The notes under the pieces are model-generated. The model saw nothing but the letters and a program-made list of their open reading frames with translations, did no database searches and was not told the origin of the DNA. A stretch of 64,000 bases of DNA from JANLVI01 sp031363915 (lineage in GTDB: Bacteria; Vulcanimicrobiota; Vulcanimicrobiia; Vulcanimicrobiales; Vulcanimicrobiaceae), in contig JANLVI010000027.1 in the NCBI GenBank assembly GCA_031363915.1, forward strand, positions 14,581 through 78,580, given 5' to 3'. Within the stretch, counting starts at the first letter, position 1; every line of letters begins with the position of its first letter. The translations under genes and the position numbers were made by a program. This document shows, in pieces, positions 61,388 to 64,000 of this stretch.

Positions 61388-62806
61388 ATGAGTCAATCTT
61401 CGGTTTTGATACGCAGCGGCACCAAGGCGACTTTAGCTGTTGGCGCCATCACGGCGCTTGTACTAGCGATACGCGCGGCGCTCATCCTGGGCCCCGCTCA
61501 TGACTATGATGAAGGCGTTTATTGGCAGTCGCTTCTTGCGATGTCCGACGGACACGCGCTTTATCGAGATATTTTTTATTCGCAGCCGCCGCTCTTTCTG
61601 ATCGTCGTTTACGGTTTTTTCGTTGCTTTCGGGAAGACGCTGGTCGCCGCGCGCATCGCGATGGTCCTCAGCTCCGCGGTGAACCTCGCAGCGATGTCGT
61701 GGATCGGTTTTCGGCTTGCCGGACGCACGGGAATGGTTGCCGCTCTAGTCTTGCTGGGTTTGAACTATTTCGATCTCCGGCAGGCGATTTCGCTCGAAGC
61801 CGAAGCTCCGGCACTGGCTTTGTCCACGCTGAGTGTCGCTCTCTCGCTCGAATGGTATGAGCGCCGGGGATCGCCGCGGTTGCTATGGCTCGCTTGTGGC
61901 GCGGGAGCAGCCGCAGGCGCGGCGGTTTTATGCAAGTTATTGGTTGTCGCATGCCTTCTACCGTTTTGCACGTTTGCGGTTGCGCGGCGGGACTGGCGCG
62001 GCCTCGTTGCATTCACGGCAGGCGCAGCGGTAATTTTTGCCCTGATCTTGGCGCGATTCGCCGATCGGCTCCCGCAATTAGTCACGCAAACGATCGCTTT
62101 TCATGTGCCGGTGGGCAAAGCTTTTGCCGCCGAAGAGGTGACTCGTTGGCCATTAATCGCAAGTGCTTTCTTCACGCCGCTAGCGGCGCTCGCTTTGGCC
62201 GGTGTTATCGGAGCCGTCTATTTGCGCGATGTGCGCGGCGCGGCACTTGTACTGTGGCTTTGCGGCGTAGTCGCTGCGCTGAGCCGCGTTACGCCGCTAT
62301 GGGGCGAACACCATCTCTCCGCCCTTCAACCGCCACTGATTGCACTAGGCGTCTATGGTTGGAACTTCGGACGCAAACACGAAATGCGACCGATCGCTTT
62401 GGCGGTAACGCTCACCCTGTTTATTACGATCATTTTCCAAGCGTTTGTAAGTTTTTACTCATTGACCTCGCTGCTCAAAGTGGATTCCCACATGGCGATC
62501 GTAAGGGATCTCCGGCGAAACGTGCCGCAAACGGGGTGGGTCGTTACGGATGGACAGGCAATAGCCGCAGCGGCAGGGCGGCAAACCCCGCCGTTCCTTG
62601 TGGACACGTCCCTCGTTCGTATTCGCAGCGGCTACCTAACGAGCGCTGAGATGATCCAGCAGACGAATAATCCGCAGGTACGCGCAGTGCTTATCGCCTC
62701 GTCTCGGTTTCACTTGCCGCAGATGCGCCTTTTTCGCGATTGGCTTGCGCATCATTTTCGCCGGTATGCGCGCTACTCGCGCACGGAAGAGCTATGGGTT
62801 CGTTAG
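61388..62806 (+). CDS. Membrane glycosyltransferase (GT39/ArnT-like)
   Basis: A 472-residue polytopic protein with about 9-11 membrane helices. Its first loop carries the acidic motif of lipid-linked-sugar transferases, GPAHDYDEGVYWQSLLAMSDG, followed by LYRDIFYSQPPLFLIVVYGFF, as in PMT/ArnT-type enzymes. A small soluble domain of about 70 residues follows the last helix. It would transfer a sugar from a polyprenyl carrier on the outer face of the inner membrane; the acceptor is unknown. Its stop is one base before the next start. Confidence 0.82.
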   Translation: MSQSSVLIRSGTKATLAVGAITALVLAIRAALILGPAHDYDEGVYWQSLLAMSDGHALYRDIFYSQPPLFLIVVYGFFVAFGKTLVAARIAMVLSSAVNLAAMSWIGFRLAGRTGMVAALVLLGLNYFDLRQAISLEAEAPALALSTLSVALSLEWYERRGSPRLLWLACGAGAAAGAAVLCKLLVVACLLPFCTFAVARRDWRGLVAFTAGAAVIFALILARFADRLPQLVTQTIAFHVPVGKAFAAEEVTRWPLIASAFFTPLAALALAGVIGAVYLRDVRGAALVLWLCGVVAALSRVTPLWGEHHLSALQPPLIALGVYGWNFGRKHEMRPIALAVTLTLFITIIFQAFVSFYSLTSLLKVDSHMAIVRDLRRNVPQTGWVVTDGQAIAAAAGRQTPPFLVDTSLVRIRSGYLTSAEMIQQTNNPQVRAVLIASSRFHLPQMRLFRDWLAHHFRRYARYSRTEELWVR

Positions 62807-62807
62807 G

Positions 62808-63581
62808 ATGTTTTTAGGTCTTCTTCTTGCGCAGATCATTTTACCGGTTCCGGCCCCTGTCGCATCTGCGCTTTCACCGCTAGAACTGTACCGACAGAGC
62901 ATAAGAACGATGCACTCGATAACAGCCCCCACCTTTTTAGAGTATGACGTAAGCATCCGCACGCTTCACAAGGGCCGTAACGTTGTTCAACATTTCGATC
63001 AATTCACGAACGTTGAGGAAACTGCTGACCGAACGGGCCGACTTTCCGTGTCCGGTGACCGTAGGACGTTTCCCAGTTTTGTTCGTATCCACCCTGATCT
63101 CTTTTTGGGCCATGTTACCGGATCGCTAAACGCTCGCGCCCTAACAATACAAAGCGAAGCCGATCCTGGACAGCAATTGAAAACGATTGGTGTGGTGACG
63201 GTGCAAAACCAAGTCTACGACGTTAGCAATGCGGGCTCGGAAGATCTGCCTAGCTGCCGTTCTGCAGTTCACCTCGTGCTCAAACCACTGTATGATCCGT
63301 TACGCTATAATCTTCGCGACGTATGGGTCAATCCGACGACATCGCGCATCTGTCGAGCAGTTGCTGTGTGGCGTGATCCGGTCGAATTCGCAGTACAAGT
63401 TCCGACAGTTTTTTCTGTCACTTTGGACGTGGATTCAAGTGGATTTGTCAGCCATTGGGAAACCACGGGTGTAGCAAAGTTTATTGGTATGCCGTACTCG
63501 ATGACCCAGGATTGGACGTATAGCAACATCATGCCAGTCTCGGAGAGTGCGCTGCAAAAACTCGGGGAGAAGGCCCAGTAA
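62808..63581 (+). CDS. Secreted hypothetical protein coupled to the glycosyltransferase
   Basis: A 257-residue protein with a signal peptide (FLGLLLAQIILPVPAPVASA, cleavage near residue 22) and a beta-rich mature region (LEYDVSIRTLHKGRNVVQHF, VFSVTLDVDSSGFVSHWETTG), resembling periplasmic outer-membrane-lipoprotein-sorting folds or similar carrier proteins, without a firm match. ATG 62808 follows the preceding stop by one base (TAGGATG), so translation is coupled. An upstream in-frame ATG would only add glycosyltransferase shadow. Confidence 0.7.
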   Translation: MFLGLLLAQIILPVPAPVASALSPLELYRQSIRTMHSITAPTFLEYDVSIRTLHKGRNVVQHFDQFTNVEETADRTGRLSVSGDRRTFPSFVRIHPDLFLGHVTGSLNARALTIQSEADPGQQLKTIGVVTVQNQVYDVSNAGSEDLPSCRSAVHLVLKPLYDPLRYNLRDVWVNPTTSRICRAVAVWRDPVEFAVQVPTVFSVTLDVDSSGFVSHWETTGVAKFIGMPYSMTQDWTYSNIMPVSESALQKLGEKAQ

Positions 63582-63661
63582 TCGAAGTGGGCTCGGCCCT
63601 GAATCGGGAGCCAGGAATAACTGTGGATTTCCGCCGATGAAGGCAAATAGGAGATCCGCCC

Positions 63662-63955
63662 ATACGAAAGAGCCGGTTCACGGAATCGCAAATAGTCCAG
63701 ATCCTCGCCGAATACAACGCCGGTGCGTCGATGGAAGAATTAGCGCGGCGTAACGGCGTCCATGCAAACACGATTCGGTTGTGGCGCACGAAGTACGCCG
63801 GTATGAGCTCAAGTGACTTGTCGCGGCTCAGAGAGCTCGAGGCCGAGAACGCGCAGATTCAGCGAATTATTGCTCGGCAAACCGTCAAGATCGACGCGAT
63901 CGAGCAACTCATGCGAAAAAACTCCTGGAGCCTTCCCGGCGAATCGAAGCCGTGA
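63662..63955 (+). CDS. IS3-family transposase OrfA, ATA at the expected start
   Basis: A product of about 97 residues with the transposase_8 helix-turn-helix (SRFTESQIVQILAEYNAGAS, then ELARRNGVHANTIRLWRTKY) and a C-terminal leucine-zipper-like segment (LRELEAENAQIQRIIARQ). Related OrfA proteins start MRKSRFTES; here that Met codon reads ATA (63662-63664), with an AGGAG site at the correct 8-base distance. The first in-frame ATG is 63731, which would remove part of the helix-turn-helix. Either ATA works weakly or the element is disabled. Confidence 0.85.
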   Translation: MRKSRFTESQIVQILAEYNAGASMEELARRNGVHANTIRLWRTKYAGMSSSDLSRLRELEAENAQIQRIIARQTVKIDAIEQLMRKNSWSLPGESKP

Positions 63956-64000
63956 AGGCCTTGCAAGAGTTCGGTTTGAGTCAACGCGAGGCGTGCAAAT
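63952..64000 (+). CDS. IS3-family transposase OrfB, 5' fragment
   Basis: The beginning of the DDE transposase, lying in the -1 frame relative to orfA and reading KALQEFGLSQREACK before the window ends. It could start at GTG 63952 (GTGA overlap with the orfA stop) or be made as an OrfAB fusion by -1 slippage at the A6 run 63916-63921, where the alternative frame reads KKLLEPSRRIEAV. The catalytic domain is beyond the edge. Confidence 0.7.
   Translation, partial: MKALQEFGLSQREACK

Larger units (their letters stand above)
63600..64000 (+). mobile_element. IS3-family insertion sequence, left end
   Basis: A TGAATCGGGAGCC end near 63600, typical of IS3-type terminal repeats beginning TG, is followed by the orfA frame and the start of orfB, which run out of the window. 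The right end, target duplication and full length cannot be seen. The exact left boundary is a judgement from the terminal pattern. Confidence 0.7.

Noticed and set aside
1..64000. CRISPR arrays, tRNA or rRNA genes
   Set aside because: No regularly spaced repeats and no tRNA-like arm patterns were found on reading either strand; a covariance-model search would be needed to exclude a tRNA fully.

Overview
The window is about 64 kb of GC-rich, gene-dense bacterial chromosome, mostly housekeeping operons whose genes overlap by 1-8 bases (ATGA, GTGA, TTGA junctions). An accessory region fills the last ~9 kb. The gene set suggests a diderm, deep-branching bacterium: an MlaE-MlaF-MlaD lipid transport cluster implies an outer membrane, while the PASTA-domain kinase beside a class B PBP, the RqcH/NFACT protein and the B12-dependent ribonucleotide reductase recall Terrabacteria. 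Candidatus Eremiobacterota (WPS-2) or a relative is my best guess. This is inference from style and gene content; no 16S rRNA or marker search was possible.

1-5982: nrdJ (minus strand, cut by the left edge) behind a control region with two NrdR-like boxes and a LexA-type box, then four overlapping genes (a YqeG-like HAD phosphatase, two tandem haloacid-dehalogenase paralogues, aroE). 6228-7623: a small acidic protein and an ECF sigma factor with a membrane partner. 7823-22450: valS, then pyrR-pyrB-pyrC-carA, a Bat-type module (BatD-like, MoxR ATPase, DUF58, VWA protein), pdxH, a divergent DUF4337 gene and carB. 22453-31971: a small membrane protein, a multi-hairpin intergenic element, an unknown Cys-motif protein, a PBP, a PASTA kinase, ruvCAB, a SpoIID-like protein, a PilZ protein and queA.

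32136-38074: a histidine phosphatase and rqcH leftwards; gmk-rpoZ, glmS and a SpoIIE-type phosphatase rightwards. 38090-42687: the inorganic-carbon pump dabB-dabA, divergent from a small winged-helix regulator with a perfect palindrome between them. 42684-46631: a complete bioA-bioF-bioD-bioB operon. 46691-53823: rph, a coiled-coil protein, mlaE-mlaF-mlaD, a rhomboid protease, panE and a saccharopine-dehydrogenase-like reductase. 53820-55436: xerC and a VapBC-type toxin-antitoxin pair.

55437-64000 is accessory: a Fic protein with an N-terminal inhibitory motif starts against a perfect 16-bp-arm palindrome that holds matching promoter elements in both directions. The rightward promoter faces the N-terminal remnant of an HNH endonuclease, which runs into the antisense of a secreted-protein gene. 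A GH26-like hydrolase and an esterase-like protein follow, then a membrane glycosyltransferase with a coupled secreted protein, and the left end of an IS3-family element whose orfA begins with ATA where ATG is expected.

I saw no rRNA, tRNA or CRISPR array. The best leads are the nrdJ control region, the fic/HNH palindrome, the 22.85-kb structured element, several genes whose true start seems to be a non-ATG codon (CTG for the PBP, ATT for the reductase), and the dabAB operator.
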